From Rhodococcus pseudokoreensis (GTDB lineage: Bacteria > Actinomycetota > Actinomycetes > Mycobacteriales > Mycobacteriaceae): DNA of 64,000 nt. A program made the translations under genes and the position numbers. The notes beneath the pieces were generated by a model. That model searched no databases. It saw only the letters and a list, made by a program, of their open reading frames with translations, and was not told the origin of the DNA. The stretch covers positions 3,410,001 through 3,474,000 of the forward strand of contig NZ_CP070619.1 of assembly GCF_017068395.1 (NCBI RefSeq), written 5' to 3'. Positions 7,260 through 15,363 of this stretch are shown here, piece after piece. Numbering within the stretch: position 1 is the stretch's first letter; each line of letters begins with the position of its first letter.

Positions 7260-8428
7260 GCGCCGATCACCGGCGGCGAGACGAGGGGCAGCTTGCCGAT
7301 CAGTTCGTTGCCGTTGTCGAGGGTGATCAGGTAGTCGGGCGTTTTGTGTTCCTTGTCCTCGCCGCCACCCTTGGCCGCCCCCGGGGCGCCGCCCATCATT
7401 CCGCCGCCCGGGCCGGTGCCCCGCATCCCCGCGCCGGTGCGACCACCAGCTGCAGCTCCCGCGACCCCGGGCGGCATGGAGCCCGGCCGGGCTACGGCCC
7501 CCGCCCGGCTTCCGGCGCCGACTCCGCTCGCGCTTCCGAGCCCGCCGACGCCGAGTCCGCCTGCTCCGGCGCCCCCGCCCGCACCCGCACCCGCACCCGC
7601 GGATCGTGAGCCGACGCCCGAGGACGAATCGGCGCCCGGCGGCACGGCCGATCGGCTCTGGGCTGCCTGATCACCCGTTACCGAGGCCGGAGCCGTCGCC
7701 GCCGGTGCGGTGGCCGACGACGGTGCGGTGTCTGCATTCTGCTGAGTGCCGTCCGCTGCGGGAGTACCGGGCAAAGCGGATGCGTCACTGTCGGGTGCGG
7801 CTCCGGAATTCGGCTGGCCGGCGCTCGGTCCCCCGAAGCGATCGCTCGAGCTGGGGGTGCCGCTCGAGTAGTCGACGCCCGGCGCGGACGGACCCGAAGG
7901 AACATCGACGATGCTCTCCGGTCTCGTGAACGACGGGACGTTGCCGTCCGAAGTCGCGAGCCCCGGGTTGTAGATCGTGGCCATCTTCTCGCGCGCCTCG
8001 CCCTCGCGCCGGTAGTACTCGTCCTCGGTGTCCGTGTCCCACGGCGTCAGCTTGTCCCACAGTCCGGTGCCGATGGTTTCGGGGACCTGCGACCGCAGCG
8101 ACGCGACGGTCTCCGCCAGTGGGGTCAGCGCCGCCGCCACTCCGTGGAGTTGATCCCGTGCCTCCGGCGCGGACGTCGAGTACCGCTCGGTCTCGGCGTA
8201 GGCCGCCGACGCGGCAGCCCCCTGCCAGCTCTCGCCGATCGTCTTCTTGATCGCGTCGCTGAACTCGACGATCGCGTCGTGGGCCGTCGTCCCCAGGCCG
8301 GTCCAGGCTCGCGCGATGCCGCTCACGTGCTCGACGTCCATGCCGGCGACGGCGCTCGCGATCCGCGCGTGGTCCCACTGGTCCGAGTGGAAGTTCTCGG
8401 GATCCTTGATGTATGCCGGGTCGGTCAC
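7256..8428 (-). CDS. PPE-like type VII secretion protein with Gly/Ala/Ser-rich tail
   Basis: A 390-residue protein. Its first about 150 residues are helical with a W-x-G turn (ESWQGAAAS) and a YYRRE motif fitting the YxxxE export signal, like the N-terminal domain of PPE/WXG100 substrates. From about residue 160 the chain is low complexity (Ser/Ala/Gly/Pro), then ends with a conserved-looking [20 protein letters not shown]. The GTG at 8428 is chosen because GGAGGGGG lies just upstream; an in-frame start ten codons earlier (8458) is less well placed. First gene of the minus-strand operon. No EccABCDE genes are in the window, so export must use a machine encoded elsewhere. Confidence 0.65.
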   Translation of the reverse strand: MTDPAYIKDPENFHSDQWDHARIASAVAGMDVEHVSGIARAWTGLGTTAHDAIVEFSDAIKKTIGESWQGAAASAAYAETERYSTSAPEARDQLHGVAAALTPLAETVASLRSQVPETIGTGLWDKLTPWDTDTEDEYYRREGEAREKMATIYNPGLATSDGNVPSFTRPESIVDVPSGPSAPGVDYSSGTPSSSDRFGGPSAGQPNSGAAPDSDASALPGTPAADGTQQNADTAPSSATAPAATAPASVTGDQAAQSRSAVPPGADSSSGVGSRSAGAGAGAGGGAGAGGLGVGGLGSASGVGAGSRAGAVARPGSMPPGVAGAAAGGRTGAGMRGTGPGGGMMGGAPGAAKGGGEDKEHKTPDYLITLDNGNELIGKLPLVSPPVIGA

Positions 8429-8557
8429 GTTTCCCCCTCCGATGGCGCGGTCCGCCACACACGGTCAATTGTTCTGACGCAGCAGGACCCTCACCGGTTC
8501 CGCCCGCCCCCGCGAGAGAATCTACAAGACGGCCCTCGGAACCCTAATATCGAATAT

Positions 8558-9316
8558 GTGCCGGCAATCGATCTGAACAGCGACCTCGGCGAGAGCTATG
8601 GCGCCTGGACCCTCGGCGACGACGTCGCGATGCTGAAGCTCGTGACCAGCGCCAACGTGGCCTGCGGTTTCCATGCGGGCGATCCCGCGACGCTGCTGGC
8701 GTGTTGTTCCGCGGCGTCCGAGTTGACGGTCCGGATCGGCGCGCAGGTCGGCTATCACGACCTCGCCGGGTTCGGCCGCCGGTTCATCGACGTCACACCG
8801 CGCGATCTGACGGCCGACGTCGTCTACCAGATCGGCGCCCTCGACGGTCTCGCCCAGGTTTCCGGGTCCGCGGTGGCGTACGTGAAACCGCACGGCGCGC
8901 TGTACAACGCGATAGTGCATCACCGCGAGCAGGCCCGCGCGGTTGTTGCGGCGGTGACCGCGTACGACGACACGCTTCCGGTTCTCGGTCTGCCCGGTTC
9001 GGTGTTCCTGGAGGAGGCCGAGAAGGCCGGACTGCGGACGGTCACCGAGGCATTCGCGGACCGCGCGTACACCCCAGAGGGAACGCTGGTGCCCCGCGGG
9101 ACGGACGGCGCGGTCCTGCACGATCCGGCGGTCGTGGCGGAGCGGGTCCGTCGACTCGTCGTCGATCACACCCTCGAAGCGGTCGACGGCACCATCGTCG
9201 CGGTCACCGCCGAATCCGTCTGCGTCCACGGCGATACCCCCGCCGCCGTCGAGATGGCCAGCGCCATCCGGTCGTTGCTCGACACCGAGGGCGTCACGGT
9301 GGAGCCGTTCGTGTGA
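8558..9316 (+). CDS. pxpA: 5-oxoprolinase subunit A (LamB/YcsF family)
   Basis: A 252-residue PxpA, one of three subunits of the prokaryotic ATP-dependent 5-oxoprolinase that opens pyroglutamate to glutamate. It begins [17 protein letters not shown] and has the family segments [27 protein letters not shown] and [10 protein letters not shown]. The GTG at 8558 is the only start fitting the conserved DLNSDLGE opening. Its stop overlaps the next start (TGATG), so translation is coupled to pxpB. The C subunit is not adjacent but at 31009. Confidence 0.9.
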   Translation: MPAIDLNSDLGESYGAWTLGDDVAMLKLVTSANVACGFHAGDPATLLACCSAASELTVRIGAQVGYHDLAGFGRRFIDVTPRDLTADVVYQIGALDGLAQVSGSAVAYVKPHGALYNAIVHHREQARAVVAAVTAYDDTLPVLGLPGSVFLEEAEKAGLRTVTEAFADRAYTPEGTLVPRGTDGAVLHDPAVVAERVRRLVVDHTLEAVDGTIVAVTAESVCVHGDTPAAVEMASAIRSLLDTEGVTVEPFV

Positions 9317-9936
9317 TGCGCATCCTCGACGTCGGAGAAAGCGCGATCCTCGCCGAGTTCGAGGATCAGGGCACCGTGCTCGCGCACTTCCGCGCTCTGG
9401 ACGACTCCCGGCCGCCCGGTGTCCGGGAGGTGACACCGGCGGCACGCACCATTCTGGTGCGGTTCGACCACGGCGCGACCAGCCGCGACCGCGTCGCCAA
9501 GTGGGTGCGGACGACGGAACCGGCGGCGGTTGTCGCCGAGGACGCCCCGGAGGAGGTCCGGATCGCCGTGCGCTACGACGGACCCGACCTCGAGGACGTG
9601 GCCGAGCTGACCGGTCTCGGAGTCGACGGCGTCGTCGAAGCACACACCGGAACGCCGTGGACGGTGGCGTTTTGCGGTTTCGCCCCCGGTTTCGGGTACC
9701 TCACCGGCGGCGCACCTGAATTGCACGTGCCGCGTCGCGCGACGCCCCGGACCTCCGTCCCCGCCGGGACCGTGGCGCTCGGAGGGGAGTTCACGGGAAT
9801 CTATCCCCGCTCCTCGCCCGGCGGATGGCAGCTCATCGGGACCACGGACGAACCGATCTGGGATGCCGGGCGCACTCCCCCTGCCCTGCTCCGTCCCGGT
9901 GTGGTGGTGCGCTTCGCACCCGTGAGTACTTATTAA
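9316..9936 (+). CDS. pxpB: 5-oxoprolinase subunit B (KipI family)
   Basis: A 206-residue KipI/PxpB protein. It starts [15 protein letters not shown], has the KipI fold motifs VRYDGPDLEDVAELTGL and VAFCGFAPGFGYLTG, and ends in the cyclophilin-like region with VPAGTVALGGEFTGIYP and SPGGWQLIGTT. With PxpA and PxpC it forms 5-oxoprolinase. The stop codon lies inside a 40-bp palindrome shared with the convergent reductase gene. Confidence 0.9.
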   Translation: MRILDVGESAILAEFEDQGTVLAHFRALDDSRPPGVREVTPAARTILVRFDHGATSRDRVAKWVRTTEPAAVVAEDAPEEVRIAVRYDGPDLEDVAELTGLGVDGVVEAHTGTPWTVAFCGFAPGFGYLTGGAPELHVPRRATPRTSVPAGTVALGGEFTGIYPRSSPGGWQLIGTTDEPIWDAGRTPPALLRPGVVVRFAPVSTY

Positions 9937-9961
9937 CGTCGGGCGGTTAACAAGTACTCAC
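9922..9961. terminator. 40-bp palindrome between convergent genes, copy 1
   Basis: Arms GTGAGTACTTATTAAC (9922-9937) and GTTAACAAGTACTCAC (9946-9961) pair over 16 bases with one mismatch around the loop GTCGGGCG. It contains the stop codons of both pxpB (TAA) and the minus-strand reductase (TGA), so it probably acts as a two-way terminator. The same sequence in inverted orientation occurs at 28942-28981. Confidence 0.75.
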
Positions 9962-10911
9962 AGGTCCAGGACCAGGCGGTCACCCCTCGCCCGGGACACG
10001 CAGATCATCATGCTGTTGCACTGCGCGCGTTCGCTTTCGGTGAGGAGGTCGTCGCGGTGGTCGATGTCGCCGCCGAGGACCTTCACCTCGCAGGACCCGC
10101 AGATACCCATCTCGCAGGACGACGGGTGGTCGATTCCGGCGTCGCGGACCGCTTCGAGCACCGTCTGGTCGGGGCGCACGGCGACGACCTTCTCGCTGCG
10201 CGCCAGTTCGACCTCGAACTCTCCGCTCGACTCGACCGCGGGGGCGGCCGCGGCGAACCGTTCGAGGTGGAGGTCGCCGGCGCGACCCGCCTGCGACATC
10301 CGTTCCACCAGCGCATCCATGAGCGGTGTGGGCCCGCAACAGTAGACCGCGGCCCCCGACGAGGACGCCACGACGGACTCCAGATCGAGGTGACCGTGCG
10401 TGTCCTGCGGCACCAACTGCAGCGCGGACGGGTCCAGTTCGCTCACGAACGCGAAGTGCTCGGCGGTGCGCGCGCCGTACACCAGTTCCCAGGTTCGACC
10501 GCGCCGCTGCACTTCGCGGATCATCGGCAGCATCGGGGTGATGCCGATGCCGCCGGCGACGAAGACGTACCGGTCCGCTTCTGCCAGTGCGAAGTTGGAG
10601 CGCGGCCTGCCGATCTCGATGAGCCGGCCGGGACGCAGTTCGCGATGGACCTCCACCGAACCGCCCCGGCCTGCGGGCAGTTCGAGGACGGCGATGCGGT
10701 AGCGGGACGTGTCGGCCGGGTCGCCGCACAGCGAGTACTGCCGGATCGTGCCCGACGGCAGGTGCACGTCGACGTGGGCGCCCGGCTCCCAGGCGGGCAG
10801 CGCGGCGCCGTCCGGGTGCGCGAACTCGTATGAGGTGATCGACTCGGCCTCTCGGCGGGCTACGACCACGCGCAACCGAAGGGTGTGCGTATCAGACGAA
10901 CTCGTTGACAT
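9958..10911 (-). CDS. PDR/VanB-type oxidoreductase (FMN, NAD, C-terminal [2Fe-2S])
   Basis: A 317-residue phthalate-dioxygenase-reductase-type protein that passes electrons from NAD(P)H through FMN to a plant-type iron-sulfur centre. In order it has the flavin motif RQYSLCG (residues about 55-61), the NAD-binding GGIGITPM, CCGP, and the C-terminal ferredoxin domain with CEMGICGSC and a later Cys (AQCNSMM). It overlaps the end of the Rieske oxygenase gene by 20 bp, making it the natural electron donor for that enzyme. Confidence 0.88.
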   Translation of the reverse strand: MSTSSSDTHTLRLRVVVARREAESITSYEFAHPDGAALPAWEPGAHVDVHLPSGTIRQYSLCGDPADTSRYRIAVLELPAGRGGSVEVHRELRPGRLIEIGRPRSNFALAEADRYVFVAGGIGITPMLPMIREVQRRGRTWELVYGARTAEHFAFVSELDPSALQLVPQDTHGHLDLESVVASSSGAAVYCCGPTPLMDALVERMSQAGRAGDLHLERFAAAAPAVESSGEFEVELARSEKVVAVRPDQTVLEAVRDAGIDHPSSCEMGICGSCEVKVLGGDIDHRDDLLTESERAQCNSMMICVSRARGDRLVLDL

Positions 10912-11917
10912 GACTGCCGTCCTTGACGCGGTTCATCAGCTCGGTGAACGAGCGCCGGTAGTTGAGGGTGAACAGATCGGCAGGCACGGAGAATTCCTGG
11001 AACTCCGAATCCCAGGGGATTTCGCGGGGTTCGATGAATTCGACGATCGGGATGTCCTCGAGGTACACCATCTCCTCGACGCGCAGGCATTCCTCGAGGT
11101 CCGCGCCCCGGTAGCCGACCTCGTTGGCGACGCCCCAGAAGATCTTGACGTGCTCGTAGTCGATCGGCGAAGGGAACCCGGCGACGATGCGGCGTCCCAG
11201 CTTCTCGTAGTGATACGTGATGGACGCGAGACCCGGTGCGGAGCAGCGGTACCGCATCATGCAATTTCCGTCGTTGGCCCAGTCGCCGGAGCCGGCGTCG
11301 AGGGGCCGGTCCATCCAGACGTCGAGGCCGTCCCTGTTGACGCTCAGCGGTTCGACGACCTCCGGAGTCGGGCCCATCGACACCTTGTGGACGAACGGGA
11401 AGTGTGCGACGTCGCGGAAGTTCTCGATCGTCACCCCGACCCCGACAGACGAGTCGATGGGTTCGGCGGCAAGCCATTCGAGGTCGAGGCCCTGCCATTC
11501 CTCGATCTCGTACATGTCGCGGATCGGGTCCTCGAGCACCGTCCAGACGTGGCCGAACCGTTCGACCGCGGGGTAGGTGGCGATCGAGGCGCGCGGCGGG
11601 ATCTTGCCCTGATCCGCCAGGGAAGGGATGCGGCTGCAGCTGCCGTCGGTGCTGGAGAACTCCCAGCCGTGGTACGGGCAGCCGATCGAATTCCGGTGCA
11701 CTTCACCCATGGACAGGTCGCCGCCGCGGTGCGGGCAGCGCCGGGACTGCACCGAGACCCGCCCCTCGCCGTCGCGGTAGATCACCAGGTTGACGCCGAG
11801 AAGTGTGGCCGTCTGGGGCTTGTCGAGGTCGCAGAGGCGTGCGACGGGGAACCAGGAGCGACGCATCGACGCTTCGGCCAGTTCACGTTTGGTCGGGGTG
11901 GGGATCGAGGTGGTCAC
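10892..11917 (-). CDS. Rieske non-heme iron oxygenase, VanA-like
   Basis: A 341-residue single-component-type ring-hydroxylating or O-demethylating oxygenase subunit. The Rieske centre ligands are CPHRGG and CPYHGW (about residues 65 and 85). The mononuclear iron site is in ENFRDVAHFPFVH, with its bridging Asp. The GTG at 11917 is preceded by AAAGGA. Together with the downstream reductase it forms a two-component VanAB-type oxygenase. The operon context (SDR, VOC protein, acyltransferase, deacetylase) gives no known substrate; an N- or O-demethylation or hydroxylation step is all that can be inferred. Confidence 0.85.
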   Translation of the reverse strand: MTTSIPTPTKRELAEASMRRSWFPVARLCDLDKPQTATLLGVNLVIYRDGEGRVSVQSRRCPHRGGDLSMGEVHRNSIGCPYHGWEFSSTDGSCSRIPSLADQGKIPPRASIATYPAVERFGHVWTVLEDPIRDMYEIEEWQGLDLEWLAAEPIDSSVGVGVTIENFRDVAHFPFVHKVSMGPTPEVVEPLSVNRDGLDVWMDRPLDAGSGDWANDGNCMMRYRCSAPGLASITYHYEKLGRRIVAGFPSPIDYEHVKIFWGVANEVGYRGADLEECLRVEEMVYLEDIPIVEFIEPREIPWDSEFQEFSVPADLFTLNYRRSFTELMNRVKDGSHVNEFV

Positions 11918-11936
11918 GAGGGTCCTTTCGGGGAGT

Positions 11937-12707
11937 TCAGGCGCCGACGACGAGCGCTCCACCGTTGACCGCGAGGGTCTGACCGGTGATGAAGGCGGCT
12001 CCGTCGGAGGCGAGGAAGGCGACGGCCGCGGCGATTTCGTGGGCGTCGCCGAGACGGCCGAGGGGGACGGCGGCGAGTTCTTCGGCGTAGACGTCGTCGG
12101 GGACCATCCGGGTGTGGATCGCGCCCGGGGCGACGGCGTTGACGAGGATCTTCTGCGAGACGAGTTCGGAGGCAAGGGCCTTCATCAGCCCGAGTTGCGC
12201 GGTCTTGGACACCATGTAGCCGTAGGAGTGGCCGTCCGGCACCTGCCCCCACTGCGAGGAGATGAAGATGACGCGCGGCGCCTCGCTGCGGGCGAGGAGC
12301 GGCGCGGCGGCCCGGGTGACGGCGTACGGCCCGAGGACGTTGACATCCAGGTAGGGCCGCAGGTTCTCGACGGGTGTGTCGCCGAGGGTCTTCCAGTCGT
12401 GCATGATGCCGGCGTTGTGGACGAGGATGTCGAGGCGACCGAAGTTGTCGTTCGCGACGGCGACGACTCGCTCACCCGCGTCCGGCGCGGTGACGTCCAG
12501 TTCGAGGCATTCGACGCGGCGGCCGGTGCTGTCGCGGATCTCCTTGGCGACCGCCGACAGTTCCGCGGCGTCGAGATCCGCGACGATCAGGTCGGCGCCG
12601 CGGGCCGCGAGGGTGCACGCGTGTGCGGCGCCCATTCCCCGGGCGGCGCCGGTGACCAGTGCGACGCGGTCGTCCAGCCGGTCACCCGGAATCGCGGTGA
12701 GACTCAT
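11937..12707 (-). CDS. SDR-family NAD(P)-dependent dehydrogenase
   Basis: A 256-residue classical short-chain dehydrogenase. The cofactor motif is TGAARGMG, with DLD after the second strand, then NAG (VHNAGIM). The catalytic Ser is in FISSQWG, with Tyr/Lys in YGYMVSK, and the C-terminus has NGGALVV. The start overlaps the stop of the upstream VOC-encoding frame (ATGA), and the Rieske gene starts 19 bp after its stop. Likely oxidises an alcohol or carbinol intermediate in the pathway of this operon; substrate unknown. Confidence 0.85.
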   Translation of the reverse strand: MSLTAIPGDRLDDRVALVTGAARGMGAAHACTLAARGADLIVADLDAAELSAVAKEIRDSTGRRVECLELDVTAPDAGERVVAVANDNFGRLDILVHNAGIMHDWKTLGDTPVENLRPYLDVNVLGPYAVTRAAAPLLARSEAPRVIFISSQWGQVPDGHSYGYMVSKTAQLGLMKALASELVSQKILVNAVAPGAIHTRMVPDDVYAEELAAVPLGRLGDAHEIAAAVAFLASDGAAFITGQTLAVNGGALVVGA

Positions 12708-13126
12708 GCCCCGGCCCCCACGATGTGCGGCTCGGTGACGTACAGCATGTTGCCGTCGGGGTCGAAGAACGGGCGGTACTGGTACCAGGTGCCGCTGGGA
12801 TGCTTCCACTGGATCCGTTCGTCGACCCATTCGACCCGCCCGTCGAGCGCGGCCACGGCCTCGTCGAGGCTGTCGACCTCGAACGCAATCGAGTCGTAGC
12901 CGGGCGCGTTGTCGGGGTTGACCGCGGTGCGGCGCGGCGCATGTTCGCCCACTTCGGATTTGAAGATGTACAGCGTGACGTTGCCCATGTCGATCGCCGC
13001 CCACTCCTCGTCCTTCTCGTACGGAAGGTGGAAGGGGAGCCCGAGGACGCCGTGGTAGAACTCCACCAGGGCGTCGACATCGCGCGTGAGGATGTCCATG
13101 TTGTCGATGCGCTTCAGTTTCAGCAC
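12704..13126 (-). CDS. Alternative product: stand-alone VOC (glyoxalase-like) protein
   Basis: A 140-residue VOC protein is predicted if translation starts at GTG 13126, which has a good ribosome binding site (AAGGAG, 13138-13133). It would begin VLKLKRIDNMDILTRD, a typical VOC N-terminus. Candidate metal or substrate residues are in the EWAAIDMG strand and the terminal LYVTEPH. It lies entirely within, and in the same frame as, the longer frame 12704-14209. Proteomics would tell which form exists. Confidence 0.5.
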   Translation of the reverse strand: MLKLKRIDNMDILTRDVDALVEFYHGVLGLPFHLPYEKDEEWAAIDMGNVTLYIFKSEVGEHAPRRTAVNPDNAPGYDSIAFEVDSLDEAVAALDGRVEWVDERIQWKHPSGTWYQYRPFFDPDGNMLYVTEPHIVGAGA

Positions 13127-14209
13127 AATGTTCTCCTTGGTCGGTGCCGCGAAATCGGCGGGAATGGTGCAGGGACCACCGGAATGGGCGGTCAGGGTGC
13201 CGTTCTCGACGTCGAGCGAGACGGTGGCGAGGGTTTCGAAGCGTGTCGACTCCGGCAGGGTGGGGTCGACGTGGCAGCACGTCGCTCCGCCGCCGAGCAG
13301 GTGCGACGTCATCGCCTCGACAACCGCGGGTGCGTCGACGTCCGGTCTGCCGGCCAGTCGACGGCGGAGCATGTCGAACCGGATCACGGTGTCCGGTCCG
13401 TCTCGGAGTTCCTTGTCGTGCAGGTTCGCCGGGCTGCTGAGGAAATGGTTGGTGTGGACGAGGAGGCCGTCGGGGTCCGGCAGGGCATACCCGATCCCGC
13501 CGGGGTTGAGTTCGACGCTCACGGCGGCGGATTCACCGCCGGTGCTCGCGACGAGTGTCAGCGACGTCGACGCGGACACCTCCGCCTGGGCGAGCCGGAC
13601 GAGCGCGTGGTTGAGGTCGCGCGACTCGTCGAGCACGGCACGGGCGAGCACGTGCACCGGGACGCCGATCCCGTTTCCGTCCCCGGTGTGGTGGAGGATG
13701 TTGAAGTGCACGCCGAGGCCGCGGTCGTTGACGCCGATCTTGCCGACGATGCCGTATTCGGTGACGGTGGTGGTCAGGTGACCGTCGTCGTGCGGGATCT
13801 CCCAGACGAGCCACAGGTCGGCGAGTTCGGCGAACCAGTCCCATGCCTGGACGGAAACCGGCGGCGCCCCGTTCCGGAGCCGGACGACCGTCGAGCACTC
13901 GCTCGGCGTGGCCGAGCCCACCGCCGCAAGCACTTCGGTGCGGGCATTGATCGCGGCGACCGCGGTCACCGGCAGACCGGAGCCGTCCGCGATGCCGGCG
14001 ATCTCTTCGGCCAGTGCGGGTGCGGCCGCCGTGATCCGCTCGAGGGCGAGAGTCCCCCAGTGGTCGAGGTCGACCACCGAACCGGCGGCGCGGTCGAACA
14101 ACCGCTGGTACGCCGCCACGGACGCACCGACCTGTTCCGCGTGGGTGCTGCCGAATTCGTGTCCACGATCCCACGGCCGGGCCTGGGTGGACCGGAACCG
14201 GCGGGTCAC
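12704..14209 (-). CDS. C45-family autoproteolytic acyltransferase/hydrolase in frame with a VOC domain
   Basis: One open frame of 501 codons. Residues 1 to about 361 resemble C45 peptidases (isopenicillin N acyltransferase-like Ntn hydrolases): PWDRGHEFG at the N-terminus, a candidate nucleophile Cys in PSECSTVV, and ILHHTGDGNGIGVPVH. Residues about 362-501 are a vicinal-oxygen-chelate (glyoxalase) domain: NMDILTRDVDALVEFYHGVL, LPFHLPYEKDEEW, and FFDPDGNMLYVTEPH. The GTG at 14209 overlaps the deacetylase stop (GTGA). No stop separates the parts, yet AAGGAG six bases before a GTG at 13126 suggests the VOC protein can also be made alone. Either a fusion or a lost stop codon; the C45 length alone is normal. 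Confidence 0.7.
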   Translation of the reverse strand: MTRRFRSTQARPWDRGHEFGSTHAEQVGASVAAYQRLFDRAAGSVVDLDHWGTLALERITAAAPALAEEIAGIADGSGLPVTAVAAINARTEVLAAVGSATPSECSTVVRLRNGAPPVSVQAWDWFAELADLWLVWEIPHDDGHLTTTVTEYGIVGKIGVNDRGLGVHFNILHHTGDGNGIGVPVHVLARAVLDESRDLNHALVRLAQAEVSASTSLTLVASTGGESAAVSVELNPGGIGYALPDPDGLLVHTNHFLSSPANLHDKELRDGPDTVIRFDMLRRRLAGRPDVDAPAVVEAMTSHLLGGGATCCHVDPTLPESTRFETLATVSLDVENGTLTAHSGGPCTIPADFAAPTKENIVLKLKRIDNMDILTRDVDALVEFYHGVLGLPFHLPYEKDEEWAAIDMGNVTLYIFKSEVGEHAPRRTAVNPDNAPGYDSIAFEVDSLDEAVAALDGRVEWVDERIQWKHPSGTWYQYRPFFDPDGNMLYVTEPHIVGAGA

Positions 14210-15042
14210 GACGCCACCCGCAGCCGCGGCGACACCAGTTCGGCGACCTCGTCGAGGCGGGCGAACCACACGTCGGCGGATTCGGCCATGTGCGCCACCA
14301 CCTGCTCGAATTGGGCGAGCCGGTAGGGGCGTCCGATGACCTCGGGATGCATGGTGAAGCTGGTGTGCCTGCGTTCGGCGCGGGCCGACTCGAATTCGGC
14401 TGTCCAGCAACGACGCAACTCTTCGGGGTCGGCGACGTTGCCACCGCCGTCGATGTTCCAGCCGAAGCGCGGCCAGTCGTCGAGCGACCAGTGGACGGGC
14501 AGTTCGAGGATCTCGAGGCCGTCCCACGACTCGACGTACGGGCGGTCGTCGCCCATACAACTGGAGTCGTAGAGGAATCCGCGGTCGACGAGCAGTCCGA
14601 ATGTCTCGGGGGTGAGTTCCCAGGACGTGGAGCGGTATCCCCGCGGCCGCGGGACGCCGAGCCGCTCGAGAGCTTCGAGGCCCCTGTCGATCTCGTCGAT
14701 CTGCTGCTGCTCGCTGACCTTGTCACTGCGCAGGTGCAGGTGTCCGTGGTGGCCGATCTCGTGCCCCGCGTCCAGCAGGCTCTCCACCATCGCGGGATGG
14801 TGCTGCGCGGTATGCCCCGGGACGAAGAACGTGGCCGGGATGTCGTAGCGGCCGAGCAGGTCGAGGATGCGCGGCACTCCGCGCGTGACGCCGTAGCGAC
14901 CCTCGGACAGGATGGTCAGACGGCGTGCGTACTCGTCGCCCTCCCCGAGCCAGCCGGCCTCCGCGTCGACGTCGAAGGTCAGCGACACTGCGGCGGCCTT
15001 GCCGCCCGGCCAGTCTGCGGTGGGAAAGTCCTGAATCGTCAA
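14206..15042 (-). CDS. Polysaccharide deacetylase (NodB-type) family amidohydrolase
   Basis: A 278-residue carbohydrate-esterase-4 fold protein. The NodB motifs are TFDVDAEA (catalytic and metal Asp), HEIGHHGHLH (metal His pair) and RGYRSTSWEL. A TTG start at 15042 is chosen because GAGGAG lies six bases upstream and the next residues (TIQDFPTADWPGG) match the family opening; upstream in-frame starts are poorly placed. In soil actinobacteria this subgroup often hydrolyses small amides rather than polymers, so an amide-opening step before the C45 enzyme is plausible. First gene of a six-function operon ending at 9958. Confidence 0.75.
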   Translation of the reverse strand: MTIQDFPTADWPGGKAAAVSLTFDVDAEAGWLGEGDEYARRLTILSEGRYGVTRGVPRILDLLGRYDIPATFFVPGHTAQHHPAMVESLLDAGHEIGHHGHLHLRSDKVSEQQQIDEIDRGLEALERLGVPRPRGYRSTSWELTPETFGLLVDRGFLYDSSCMGDDRPYVESWDGLEILELPVHWSLDDWPRFGWNIDGGGNVADPEELRRCWTAEFESARAERRHTSFTMHPEVIGRPYRLAQFEQVVAHMAESADVWFARLDEVAELVSPRLRVAS

Positions 15043-15128
15043 GACACGCTCCTCTGATTGCGCCGCTTCGGCGGCGGGTGGGACCCGATGCTGCGCATTT
15101 CGGCATCCAATGGCGATTGATTCAACGC

Positions 15129-15163
15129 TTTGCGTGTTGCAGACCACATTAACAGCACGCAAA
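15129..15163. promoter_or_regulatory. Inverted repeat TTTGCGTG-N19-CACGCAAA, candidate operator
   Basis: Perfect 8-bp half-sites at 15129-15136 and 15156-15163 lie 87-121 bp before the TTG start of the deacetylase gene. The spacing of half-site centres is about 27 bp, near 2.5 helical turns. Candidate binding site for a regulator of the operon; no such regulator is encoded next to it. Confidence 0.4.
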
Positions 15164-15217
15164 CCGGCACACAACCCTAGAATTGCTAAAACTTTGCGTC
15201 GAACTCCGTCGTCCCTG

Positions 15218-15232
15218 CTGCGCATTGCGCAG
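15218..15232. promoter_or_regulatory. Palindrome CTGCGCATTGCGCAG
   Basis: A 15-bp palindrome (7-bp arms, central T) that contains GCATTGCG, the same octamer found twice ahead of the APC permease (19111, 19142) and once ahead of the aldehyde dehydrogenase (16915, reverse). Candidate binding site of the Lrp-type regulator encoded at 18563. Confidence 0.4.
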
Positions 15233-15304
15233 CGTCAGTCGCCACTCTGCGGTTCACCGTCCCGCAGCGCCGCATAGGCAGCCGGGCTGCGCACCGGACA
15301 ACAC

Positions 15305-15344
15305 GAAGGCGGCACCTCGACGCCATTGTCGAGGTGCCGCCTTC
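15305..15344 (-). terminator. Strong hairpin terminator after the class III aminotransferase
   Basis: GAAGGCGGCACCTCGAC (15305-15321) pairs perfectly over 17 bases with GTCGAGGTGCCGCCTTC (15328-15344) around GCCATT. It starts 20 bp downstream of the minus-strand aminotransferase stop. Confidence 0.8.
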
Positions 15345-15363
15345 CGGCGTGGAACCTGGTGCG

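Larger units (their letters stand above)
15043..15363. other. Intergenic control region of the deacetylase-Rieske operon
   Basis: 321 bp without a gene. It contains the terminator of the upstream aminotransferase (15305-15344), a short palindrome with the GCATTGCG motif (15218-15232) and an inverted repeat near the presumed promoter (15129-15163). The promoter for the minus-strand operon should lie between about 15060 and 15200; I cannot call -10/-35 boxes with confidence. Confidence 0.5.

Noticed and set aside
7380..7660. GC-rich, repeat-like stretch that might be a CRISPR or minisatellite
   Set aside because: It encodes the Gly/Ala/Ser/Pro-rich linker of the PPE-like protein. No regular repeat-spacer pattern is present.
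11790..14326. Long plus-strand frames of 370-530 codons opposite the SDR and C45/VOC genes
   Set aside because: They are mirror frames of well-supported minus-strand genes with clear motifs and coupled starts.
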